11,573 nt of DNA from an uncultured Bacilli bacterium (GTDB taxonomy: Bacteria > Bacillota_I > Bacilli_A > RF39 > UBA660), in NCBI GenBank assembly GCA_934153655.1, contig CAKPFH010000041.1, positions 1-11,573 on the forward strand, given 5' to 3'. The position numbers and the translations under genes were made by a program. Each line of letters opens with the position of its first letter. The stretch's first letter is position 1. Positions 7,238-11,573 of this stretch are shown here, piece by piece. Under the pieces are notes generated by a model. The model did no database searches and was not told the DNA's origin. It was given only the letters and a program-made list of their open reading frames with translations.

Positions 7238-8059
7238 CTAAACCTCAACCGTTGAAAGAGAATTTAAATATATAATTATTTCTTTTTTTAATTCAATATT
7301 ACTTATTTCTATCCAATTATTTTTTCTATTATTAAGATTTTCCAAATATTTTTCATTTGATAAAACTTTTTCTATTAAATTTATAAGTTCTTCTATGTTA
7401 GATATATTATTAATTCTTATATTAAATATTTTGTCATTCATTATATTTATAATTTTATCTCTATCTAAATTTCCATATTTAATTAACCAATATAAATCAT
7501 AATAATCTTTGTATCTTGTTGATAAACTACCAAATTTTACTATTGGAATAATTTTTTCTACAAAGATTTGTTCTTTACTATTCACAAATAAAGTAATACT
7601 TTCATTGTCAATACAAGTATTAAAACACAATTCATCTTGATCTATATTATATTCTGTATGAACTCCAACATCTATTTTTGTCTTTATTTCATTATTAAAT
7701 GTATCTTTTATGATAACAGGAATTCTTTTTCCATTATAATCCTGATGTTTTAAATTTGTAATTTCATTCATATTTATATATAAATCTATTCCTCTTAATT
7801 TATGTGAAGTAAATATTTTATATAAATTATCATCTGCTAAATATATCCTTATTAAATTCAAATCTATATCAATAGTTGCTCGCCTTTTATCATTTGTTAT
7901 ATTATACATTACAACTCCACCTTTAATTGTAATGTTATTTTTATATTCTGATTTAAATAAATAACTTAATACAATATCTTGAGCTACTTTTGCATTTGCA
8001 TAAATCTCATTATATCCATCTTCAATATATTTGTTAACTAATTCTATTAGATTTATCAT
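7238..8059 (-). CDS. abiEii: AbiEii-family nucleotidyltransferase toxin
   Basis: A protein of 273 aa, the toxin of the type IV AbiE abortive-infection/toxin-antitoxin system. Members are DNA polymerase beta-like nucleotidyltransferases; related toxins modify tRNA. Family motifs are visible: motif I KGGVVMYNI...RRATIDIDL (46-67, catalytic D64 and D66), motif II IDVGVH (119-124), motif III EQIFVEKI (153-160) and motif IV TRYKDYYDLYWL (171-182). The acidic and basic residues expected for activity all appear intact. It is the second gene of the pair, with its ATG overlapping the abiEi stop by 4 nt (ATGA) and a strong GAGGAGGT ribosome binding site lying inside the abiEi end, so translation is coupled. 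It ends 64 nt before the left direct repeat. Confidence 0.9.
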   Translation of the reverse strand: MINLIELVNKYIEDGYNEIYANAKVAQDIVLSYLFKSEYKNNITIKGGVVMYNITNDKRRATIDIDLNLIRIYLADDNLYKIFTSHKLRGIDLYINMNEITNLKHQDYNGKRIPVIIKDTFNNEIKTKIDVGVHTEYNIDQDELCFNTCIDNESITLFVNSKEQIFVEKIIPIVKFGSLSTRYKDYYDLYWLIKYGNLDRDKIINIMNDKIFNIRINNISNIEELINLIEKVLSNEKYLENLNNRKNNWIEISNIELKKEIIIYLNSLSTVEV

Positions 8060-8604
8060 ATTACCTCCTCTTGTATTATTTTTAAGTATTTTTTACCATC
8101 ATTAAATTTACTTAGATAATCTTGTAATTTTAATAAATTCAACGAATCTATTATGTTTCTATAATTATTAATAATTTCTTTATACATATCATATGAAATA
8201 TTATTTTTATTTCTAACTAACTCTATTAGCATTCTTTCCTTATCATATATTCTCAATTTTATATTGTTATAAAATATAAATGTGTCTCCAATTTCAAAAT
8301 ATTTATCTTCCATAAATGTCTGGACAATATCTTCATTTTTGATTTTTTGTGAACCCCGTTTGCTAGCTATATAATATTTTGATGGTATATTATCGGTTAA
8401 TCCGTGATAAAAAAATGCACTATCAGAATTAAAAATGTAGTTTTCATATTTTTTTGACACAATTTCAAGTTTTGAATTTATCTTTTTATCAGAATATAAT
8501 CCAAAATCAATTTTGAACAATTTTCCATTAGTAATTGCTTTTTTAATATCTACATCACTAGTATAAATTTCTTTTTTTAATAATTCACTATATTTATATA
8601 TCAT
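8056..8604 (-). CDS. abiEi: AbiEi-family antitoxin / autorepressor
   Basis: 182 aa from the ATG at 8604. In characterised AbiE systems AbiEi counters the AbiEii toxin and represses its own operon through an N-terminal winged-helix domain. The N-terminus (YSELLKKEIYTSDVDIKKAI, then KLFKIDFGLYS) fits that helix-wing pattern. AFFYHGLTDNIPSKYYIASK resembles the family's conserved central block, and a helical C-terminal domain (about 110-182) fits the toxin-countering part. The start choice matters. Longer frames open at TTG 8649 or ATG 8622, but those codons lie inside the -35 and -10 elements, so the mRNA cannot contain them. GGTGAG (8614-8609) sits 4 nt before the ATG at 8604. It is the first gene of the operon. 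Confidence 0.88.
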   Translation of the reverse strand: MIYKYSELLKKEIYTSDVDIKKAITNGKLFKIDFGLYSDKKINSKLEIVSKKYENYIFNSDSAFFYHGLTDNIPSKYYIASKRGSQKIKNEDIVQTFMEDKYFEIGDTFIFYNNIKLRIYDKERMLIELVRNKNNISYDMYKEIINNYRNIIDSLNLLKLQDYLSKFNDGKKYLKIIQEEVI

Positions 8605-8620
8605 TTTACTCACCAATGTC

Positions 8621-8649
8621 ATTATAAAGTAAAACTCGGACTTTGTCAA
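8621..8649 (-). promoter_or_regulatory. consensus sigma-A promoter of abiEi-abiEii
   Basis: On the minus strand there is a perfect TTGACA (8649 to 8644), a 17-bp spacer and a perfect TATAAT (8626 to 8621). Transcription should begin near 8614, right at the GGTGAG ribosome binding site, giving a very short leader. A promoter this strong normally needs repression, which fits the flanking operator. Confidence 0.9.
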
Positions 8650-8671
8650 GTACTTATCCGAGTTTTACTTT
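8626..8671. promoter_or_regulatory. 15-bp inverted repeat operator around the abiE -35 box
   Basis: AAAGTAAAACTCGGA (8626-8640) and TCCGAGTTTTACTTT (8657-8671) are perfect reverse complements separated by 16 bp. Their centres are 31 bp apart, about three helical turns. The -35 lies between the arms and the left arm covers most of the spacer. AbiEi proteins are known to bind inverted repeats in their own promoters, so this is the expected operator. It could also form a hairpin, but no plus-strand gene needs a terminator here. Confidence 0.75.
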
Positions 8672-8697
8672 TAATTGTTTTAATAAACCATAAATAA

Positions 8698-8724
8698 ACT
8701 CGAACTGAAACAAGTAGTTCGAGT
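8698..8724 (-). terminator. terminator of tRNA-Thr
   Basis: ACTCGAAC (8698-8705) and GTTCGAGT (8717-8724) form an 8-bp perfect stem with an 11-nt loop. On the minus strand it lies 11 nt beyond the tRNA CCA and is followed by TTTATTTATGG, a moderate T tract. It ends the transcript carrying the 111-aa gene and the tRNA before abiEi begins. Confidence 0.65.
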
Positions 8725-8742
8725 ATTAATCAATCTGGTGCC
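8717..8742. repeat. right direct repeat at the tRNA-Thr 3' end
   Basis: This matches 7149-7174 at 25 of 26 positions. It spans one arm of the tRNA terminator, the linker AATCAATC and the last 7 nt of tRNA-Thr (complement TGGTGCC). The two copies lie 1568 bp apart and enclose exactly the abiE pair with its regulatory region. No integrase or transposase is encoded between them. Confidence 0.7.
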
Positions 8743-8809
8743 GAAAGTAAGAATTGAACTTACCGCTGATCCTTACCAAGGACCTGTTTTACCACTAAAC
8801 TATATCGGC
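8736..8809 (-). tRNA. tRNA-Thr(GGT)
   Basis: A 74-nt cloverleaf with encoded CCA. Acceptor GCCGATA pairs with TTTCGGC apart from one T-T mismatch (position 6 with 67). D arm GTTT-AGTGGTA-AAAC. Anticodon arm GGTCC-TTGGTAA-GGATC with one G-T pair, anticodon GGT, reading ACC and ACU (Thr). Variable loop AGCG. T arm GTAAG-TTCAATT-CTTAC. Discriminator A. The D arm is of the short tRNA-Gly type, but the anticodon loop is the standard tRNA-Thr(GGT) one. The 5' end lies 1 nt after the stop codon of the 111-aa gene, so it must be cut from a joint transcript. Its 3' end is the likely insertion target of the abiE cassette. Confidence 0.93.
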
Positions 8810-8810
8810 A

Positions 8811-9146
8811 TTATACAAGCTTTAATTTTTCTTTTTGCTTTTCTCTTTCTTGAATTCTATCATAGTATTCTAAAATATCACTTAATCTTTCATAAGCAAG
8901 TGAAAATAATTTAGTATTACTTTTAATACTTGCAATACTCCAAATATCTTCTATAGTCATTTTATTGATTACTTGTTTTATAATACTATCATCTAAATCT
9001 ATATTAGTAGGATTTCTATTAATAAGTTCTAAAATAGCCATTCTAGCTACTAAATAATTATTATCAAAACACTTGAAAACAACTTCTTCAACTGTTAAAA
9101 ATCTTAATTTGTTTCTTATAATAAAAATTGTTTTTTCAAGATTCAT
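8811..9146 (-). CDS. hypothetical helical protein (111 aa), co-transcribed with tRNA-Thr
   Basis: A protein of 111 aa with no signal peptide or membrane segment and no recognised family. It is predicted mostly helical: TIFIIRNKLRFLTVEEVVFK, a middle region with a YLVARMAILELINR helix, and a charged C-terminal helix (RIQEREKQKEKLKLV). The start ATG is preceded by GGTGGGAT at a short distance. The stop TAA is 1 nt from the mature 5' end of tRNA-Thr, so gene and tRNA share one transcript. It lies downstream of sigE, where many spore formers carry sigG, but it is not a sigma factor. A sporulation role cannot be claimed from position alone. Confidence 0.7.
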   Translation of the reverse strand: MNLEKTIFIIRNKLRFLTVEEVVFKCFDNNYLVARMAILELINRNPTNIDLDDSIIKQVINKMTIEDIWSIASIKSNTKLFSLAYERLSDILEYYDRIQEREKQKEKLKLV

Positions 9147-9163
9147 ATCCCACCATCAATATT

Positions 9164-9192
9164 AGTTTATACATAAAAAAAGATATTGTCAA
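9164..9192 (-). promoter_or_regulatory. promoter for the 111-aa gene and tRNA-Thr
   Basis: A perfect TTGACA -35 is read from 9192 to 9187. The -10 is either TATAAA (9171 to 9166, 15-bp spacer) or TAAACT (9169 to 9164, 17-bp spacer). The -35 lies inside the terminator hairpin of sigE, and the terminator's T run forms part of the spacer. Confidence 0.6.
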
Positions 9193-9208
9193 TTTATTTA
9201 ACAATATT
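9175..9208 (-). terminator. rho-independent terminator of spoIIGA-sigE
   Basis: ATATTGT (9183-9189) and ACAATAT (9201-9207) form a 7-bp stem, extended by a G-T pair, with an 11-nt loop that contains the sigE stop codon. On the minus strand it is followed by C and then seven T's (9181 to 9175). It separates the sporulation pair from the housekeeping tRNA transcript. Confidence 0.75.
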
Positions 9209-9889
9209 TTTCAATTTTTTTATAACTTTTTTTTCAATTCTTGAAATATAAGACTGACTAATACCTAAAATATTAGCAACTTCTTTTTGGGTTTTTTCAA
9301 CCTTACCATCTAATCCATATCTTAAAGTTATAATTTCTTTATCTCTTTTTGATAATTTATTTACTTCATCTAACATAAGACGTTTATTTTCAATATCTTC
9401 TAAAGGCTTGGTTACAATATCAGCATCCGTTCCTAAAACATCTTCTAAATGAAGTTCATTTCCATCTGCATCAAAACTTAAAGATTCATCAAAACTAATT
9501 TCCGTTTTAACTCGTTTATTTTTTCTTAAATACATCAAAATTTCATTATCAATACAACGAGAAGCATAAGTTGCTAACTTAATATTTTTATCCATACTAA
9601 AGGTTTTAACACCTTTCATCAAACCAATTGTTCCAATTGAGACCAAGTCTTCTAAGTCAACTCCGGTATTTTCATACTTTTTAGCTAAGAAAACTACTAA
9701 TCTTAAATTATGTTCAATTAACTTATCCCTTGCAAAATTATCACCATCAGATGCCATAACCAAATAATATTCCTCTTCTTCCTTAGTTAGAGGAGGAGGT
9801 AATTTATCGGTTGCTCCTACATAAAACAAACTTCCTTTCTTTTCAATAAAACAACTAATCAAACCTACCAAATTAAGTATTAATATCAT
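9194..9889 (-). CDS. sigE: RNA polymerase sporulation sigma factor SigE (pro-form)
   Basis: A 231-aa mother-cell sigma factor, made as an inactive membrane-bound precursor and cut by SpoIIGA. The N-terminal 22-25 residues are the hydrophobic pro-sequence (MILILNLVGLISCFIEKK), followed by FYVGATDKLPPPL, which matches the processing-site region YYIGGSEALPPPL of Bacillus SigE as I recall it. Region 2 follows (NLRLVVFLAKKYENTG at 61-76, DLVSIGTIGLMKGV at 81-94, KLATYASRCIDNEILMYLR at 104-122), then the SigE-like FDADGNELHLEDVLGTDADI, then region 4 (178-228) with helix-turn-helix KEVANILGISQSYISRIE. Length and order are standard, so it appears intact. The ATG overlaps the spoIIGA stop (ATGA) with AAAGGAG upstream, so protease and substrate are translationally coupled. 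Confidence 0.95.
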   Translation of the reverse strand: MILILNLVGLISCFIEKKGSLFYVGATDKLPPPLTKEEEEYYLVMASDGDNFARDKLIEHNLRLVVFLAKKYENTGVDLEDLVSIGTIGLMKGVKTFSMDKNIKLATYASRCIDNEILMYLRKNKRVKTEISFDESLSFDADGNELHLEDVLGTDADIVTKPLEDIENKRLMLDEVNKLSKRDKEIITLRYGLDGKVEKTQKEVANILGISQSYISRIEKKVIKKLKNIVK

Positions 9890-10656
9890 AATTCTCCTTT
9901 CATACTATTATGTAAAATACAATTAATTCCCTCAATTCTAAACTTATCATTTGAAAGTCCTATTAAATAATTATTAAATTCCTTTTTATCAACAAATAAT
10001 TTATCTATTTTTAAACATTTAATAACTCCTATATTATTTAAACTTTCATAAGGAGTATAAATAATACTAGTATCATCATATTTAATATTTAACTTAACAA
10101 GTATTATTTTTCTTTTTTTATAAGGATCAACTAAATTATTACCAGTATCTAAATAACCATTTAAATGATATAATTTATCTTTATATAAAATATCTACTTT
10201 ATGATAATTACTATAATTATCTTTTAATTTTCTTGTTTGATTTATATAAATATAAATAATTATAGGACTTATAATAATTAAAATTAAATAGTTAAAAAGA
10301 TTATTCTTAATAATTAAACTATTATTACTTATAAAAGAATTATTTAATAAATAAATACTACCACCTAGAATAATACTTACTAAGTAAAAATAACTTATAT
10401 TACTAATAGTATATTTAAGATCTTTATAAGAAAAAGTAATAATAGACATGAAAATACTAATAATAATTTTATAAATAATTAAAATATAATTATTTATATT
10501 TAAAAATATAATTAAGAAAGTTAAACTACCAAATAAACTACCTAGAAATATTCTTTTTAATTTTATATTTCTTTTTAATAAAATAGAAACACATAAGAGG
10601 ATTAAAAAATCAAACCAGATATTAATTAGAAATATTAAATCAAGATATATTTTCAT
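9886..10656 (-). CDS. spoIIGA: sporulation sigma-E processing peptidase SpoIIGA
   Basis: A 256-aa membrane aspartic protease that removes the pro-sequence of SigE at the sporulation septum after a signal from the forespore (SpoIIR in Bacillus). The first half has about five membrane helices (5-27, 34-53, 57-77, 87-104 and 120-138). The second half is the cytoplasmic protease domain, with the active-site motif GYLDTGNNLVDPYKKRKI (167-184, catalytic D170). It is shorter than the roughly 309-aa Bacillus protein; the loss is spread through the C-terminal domain and the active site is intact. The start ATG has AGGTGG 4 nt upstream. It is first in the operon with sigE, and an exact Spo0A box lies about 40 bp upstream of its ATG. 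Confidence 0.93.
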   Translation of the reverse strand: MKIYLDLIFLINIWFDFLILLCVSILLKRNIKLKRIFLGSLFGSLTFLIIFLNINNYILIIYKIIISIFMSIITFSYKDLKYTISNISYFYLVSIILGGSIYLLNNSFISNNSLIIKNNLFNYLILIIISPIIIYIYINQTRKLKDNYSNYHKVDILYKDKLYHLNGYLDTGNNLVDPYKKRKIILVKLNIKYDDTSIIYTPYESLNNIGVIKCLKIDKLFVDKKEFNNYLIGLSNDKFRIEGINCILHNSMKGEL

Positions 10657-10696
10657 TTAACCACCTTTTTAAGTCTAAACTATTATTAGTAAATAA

Positions 10697-10705
10697 TTTG
10701 TCGAA
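10697..10705. promoter_or_regulatory. Spo0A box upstream of spoIIGA
   Basis: TTTGTCGAA is an exact match to the Spo0A-binding consensus (TTGTCGAA). It lies 41 bp before the spoIIGA ATG. In Bacillus, phosphorylated Spo0A activates spoIIG from boxes next to a promoter with an unusual 22-bp spacer. Here the complement TTCGAC (10705 to 10700) stands 22 bp from a weak TAGACT (10677 to 10672), which may be coincidence. Confidence 0.6.
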
Positions 10706-10760
10706 TTAAAATAAATTTTTAAAATTACTTGAAAAAGTAAAAATTATTTGCTAAAATTTA

Positions 10761-10788
10761 AGTATAAAAAATACATAATAATTCGCAA
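10761..10788 (-). promoter_or_regulatory. candidate distal sigma-A promoter of spoIIGA
   Basis: Minus strand: TTGCGA (10788 to 10783), 16-bp spacer, TATACT (10766 to 10761). The -35 matches consensus at only 4 of 6 positions and sits in the left arm of the 13-bp inverted repeat. Transcription from here would place the Spo0A box in the leader. Confidence 0.35.
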
Positions 10789-10845
10789 ATAAAATAATAG
10801 TTTTCTTTATTTTATAAGGGTTTCAATAAAAATATTTGCGAATTA
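10779..10845. repeat. 13-bp inverted repeat, 41-bp spacer
   Basis: TAATTCGCAAATA (10779-10791) and TATTTGCGAATTA (10833-10845) are exact reverse complements. The core TTTGCGAA resembles a Spo0A box lacking one T, and the box at 10697 has a similar flank (GAATTAAAAT). Partial look-alikes (TTATTTGCTAAAATTTAA near 10745) suggest a regulator's binding sites between the divergent genes. Function unknown. Confidence 0.7.
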
Positions 10846-10859
10846 AAATGTACAAAAAA

Positions 10860-10917
10860 AGGAGTTGATTTAGATGTTAAAATTTATTAATAATTACTTT
10901 ACAATAAATCAATTCCT
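10860..10917 (+). promoter_or_regulatory. hairpin sequestering the Shine-Dalgarno of the small ORF
   Basis: AGGAGTTGATTTA (10860-10872) can pair with TAAATCAATTCCT (10905-10917): 13 consecutive pairs including one G-T. The left arm is the AGGAG ribosome binding site of the ORF at 10874 and the right arm lies inside that ORF. The fold would block initiation. It could be a translational switch, or the first hairpin of a structured RNA. Confidence 0.5.
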
Positions 10918-10963
10918 AACTTTACAAAACTTTACATGGGGGGGGGGTAGAAAAACCCTATAA
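10874..10963 (+). CDS. small ORF (29 aa) or structured RNA with a G10 tract
   Basis: ATG ... TAA encodes MLKFINNYFTINQFLTLQNF followed by TWGGGRKTL. The ribosome binding site AAAGGAG 9 nt upstream is one of the strongest in the window. The WGGG codons come from a run of ten G's (10938-10947), out of keeping with the base composition around it. A change of run length would alter the C-terminus: eleven G's stop at once after WGGG, while nine G's extend the frame by about 20 residues. The transcript would end at the terminator at 11009-11056. No peptide family is recognised, and the segment may instead be a non-coding RNA. Confidence 0.35.
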   Translation: MLKFINNYFTINQFLTLQNFTWGGGRKTL

Positions 10964-11008
10964 ATCCTTATATATAAAGGAAATTAATATAATAAATGAT
11001 ACCTAACA

Positions 11009-11056
11009 ACATGATTAAGTTTACAGTTTATCTGTAATTTTTAATCGTGTTTTTTT
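11009..11056 (+). terminator. strong rho-independent terminator in the intergenic region
   Basis: Outer stem ACATGATTAA (11009-11018) with TTAATCGTGT (11041-11050), 10 bp including one wobble pair; inner stem TTACAG (11021-11026) with CTGTAA (11032-11037), loop TTTAT; then seven T's. No annotated long gene ends here, so it implies a short transcript starting upstream, most likely the small ORF/RNA at about 10850-11056. Confidence 0.8.
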
Positions 11057-11116
11057 AATTGTCCACATAATACGATTTTTTTAGACATGAAAATACTTTA
11101 TAATAAATAAAAAGAG

Positions 11117-11125
11117 TGTTATAAT
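11117..11125 (+). promoter_or_regulatory. extended -10 promoter for the surface-protein gene
   Basis: TGTTATAAT is an extended -10 (TG-N-TATAAT) with a weak -35 TTTATA (11097-11102) at 17 bp. A second TATAAT lies 21 bp upstream (11099-11104) within a repeated TTATAATAAA. Either could start the 11171 transcript. Confidence 0.55.
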
Positions 11126-11154
11126 AAAATTATATTAGAATAAAGGGGCAAAAA

Positions 11155-11181
11155 ATGAAAAGAGGTTTATATGAAAAATAA
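11155..11181 (+). CDS. possible 8-codon leader ORF (MKRGLYEK)
   Basis: ATG AAA AGA GGT TTA TAT GAA AAA TAA, preceded by AAAGGGGC at good spacing. It overlaps the start of the next gene in another frame, and its own AGA GGT codons supply that gene's AGAGG ribosome binding site. It may couple translation to the surface protein, or be accidental. Confidence 0.3.
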   Translation: MKRGLYEK

Positions 11182-11573
11182 AAAAATAATAATAACATTA
11201 AGTATAATAGTAGTTTTAATACTTTCAATAGGAGTAACCTTTGCTGTATTTAATTACAATAAAGTAGGTACTAAAAACTCTAGTTTAGTTGTAGGCGATA
11301 TCTATATGCATTACAATGAAACAAATGAATTAACAATTGAAAATGCTATGCCACTTGATGGAACAAGATATCTTCACAATAAAAATATTACTGAAGAAGA
11401 AGTAAATAAATGTGTTACCCACTTAACAAGTTTATGGGGAGAAGATCAAATTGGATACAAAAACTTTTGTAACGGAACAGGTACTGATGGGATTAAAACT
11501 TTTCAAGATTATTTAGATGGAAATTCTTTTTCAACAGATTCATTAAATTATTTTGAAACTAATAATATAATTA
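11171..11573 (+). CDS. secreted/surface protein with SipW-type signal peptide, 5' part (runs off right edge)
   Basis: 134 codons are visible without a stop. The start MKNKKIIITLSIIVVLILSI followed by GVTFAVFNYNK is a classic SipW-dependent signal: basic start, long hydrophobic core, then a G-x-TFA-xF block. TasA/camelysin-type matrix proteins and many surface proteins of gut Firmicutes share this signal. The mature part begins VGTKNSSLVVGDIYMHYNET. It continues with an acidic, Asn-rich domain holding two cysteines (NKCVTH and NFCNGTG, 21 residues apart), which may form a disulfide. The remainder is off the edge, so its class cannot be fixed. The ATG at 11171 has AGAGG 5 nt upstream and an extended -10 promoter at 11117-11125. 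Divergent from spoIIGA, with 514 bp between. Confidence 0.75.
   Translation, partial: MKNKKIIITLSIIVVLILSIGVTFAVFNYNKVGTKNSSLVVGDIYMHYNETNELTIENAMPLDGTRYLHNKNITEEEVNKCVTHLTSLWGEDQIGYKNFCNGTGTDGIKTFQDYLDGNSFSTDSLNYFETNNII

Noticed and set aside
7168..7240. A second tRNA at the left repeat
   Set aside because: Only GGCACCA and downstream sequence are present; no D, anticodon or T arms can be formed from the adjoining bases.
8605..8649. Longer AbiEi reading from TTG 8649 or ATG 8622
   Set aside because: These codons lie in the -35 and -10 hexamers of a perfect promoter; the ATG at 8604 has its own ribosome binding site.
8736..8809. tRNA-Gly identity, from the Gly-like D arm
   Set aside because: The anticodon loop TTGGTAA gives GGT, which is Thr; the anticodon arm matches known tRNA-Thr(GGT).
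10681..10860. CRISPR-like or iteron array from repeated TTTGCGAA-type motifs
   Set aside because: Copies are few, degenerate, unevenly spaced and in mixed orientation; only one pair is exact.
10997..11038. 13-aa ORF MIPNNMIKFTVYL
   Set aside because: No ribosome binding site at proper distance, and it lies inside the terminator hairpin.
11059..11067. TTGTCCACA as a DnaA box or origin
   Set aside because: A single site with one mismatch to TTATCCACA, with no cluster and no dnaA/dnaN nearby.
1..11573. Mycoplasma-type genetic code
   Set aside because: TGA ends several genes in overlaps with strong downstream starts, and Trp is encoded by TGG.

Overview
The window is very AT-rich and tightly packed. 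It looks like a chromosomal segment from a low-GC Gram-positive bacterium (Firmicutes/Bacillota, probably an uncultured Bacilli- or Erysipelotrichia-type gut lineage). The evidence is A/T-ending codon use, GGAGG-type ribosome binding sites, a spoIIGA-sigE sporulation pair, a PASTA-repeat wall protein and a SipW-type signal peptide. TGG encodes Trp and TGA acts as a stop (for example at 727-729 and in the ATGA overlaps at 8056-8059 and 9886-9889), so this is not a code-4 mollicute. Exact taxonomy cannot be set from the sequence alone.

Layout. 1-277: 5' part of a membrane-anchored protein on the minus strand. It is divergent from a 118-aa protein (373-729) that resembles sigma-70 region 4 only, and the two appear to share overlapping -35 elements. 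732-2756 (minus): an orphan PASTA protein with about seven repeats and no kinase domain. 2914-6556 (plus): a four-gene overlapping operon encoding a double zinc-ribbon membrane protein, a TPM-domain membrane protein, the tRNA t6A-modifying enzyme TcdA, and a membrane-anchored protein that looks like a divergent serpin. 6557-7148: two small ORFs and a good terminator, apparently a decaying stretch.

7149-8742: a compact type IV toxin-antitoxin module (abiEi-abiEii, minus strand) bracketed by 26-bp direct repeats that match at 25 of 26 positions. Each repeat contains the 3' tail of tRNA-Thr plus the start of its terminator. The right copy belongs to the intact tRNA-Thr(GGT) at 8736-8809, so the module looks like a small cassette inserted at a tRNA 3' end. 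Its promoter is a perfect TTGACA-17-TATAAT, and the -35 sits between the arms of a 15-bp inverted repeat.

8811-10656 (minus): a 111-aa gene of unknown function that runs directly into the tRNA, then sigE (with its pro-sequence) preceded by spoIIGA, the membrane protease that processes pro-SigE. A perfect Spo0A box (TTTGTCGAA) lies about 40 bp upstream of spoIIGA. 10657-11170: a 514-bp divergent intergenic region with a 13-bp inverted repeat, a short ORF with a strong but sequestered Shine-Dalgarno site, a run of ten G's, and its own rho-independent terminator. This is the least explained part of the window. 11171-end: start of a surface or secreted protein with a SipW-type signal peptide, cut off by the window edge.
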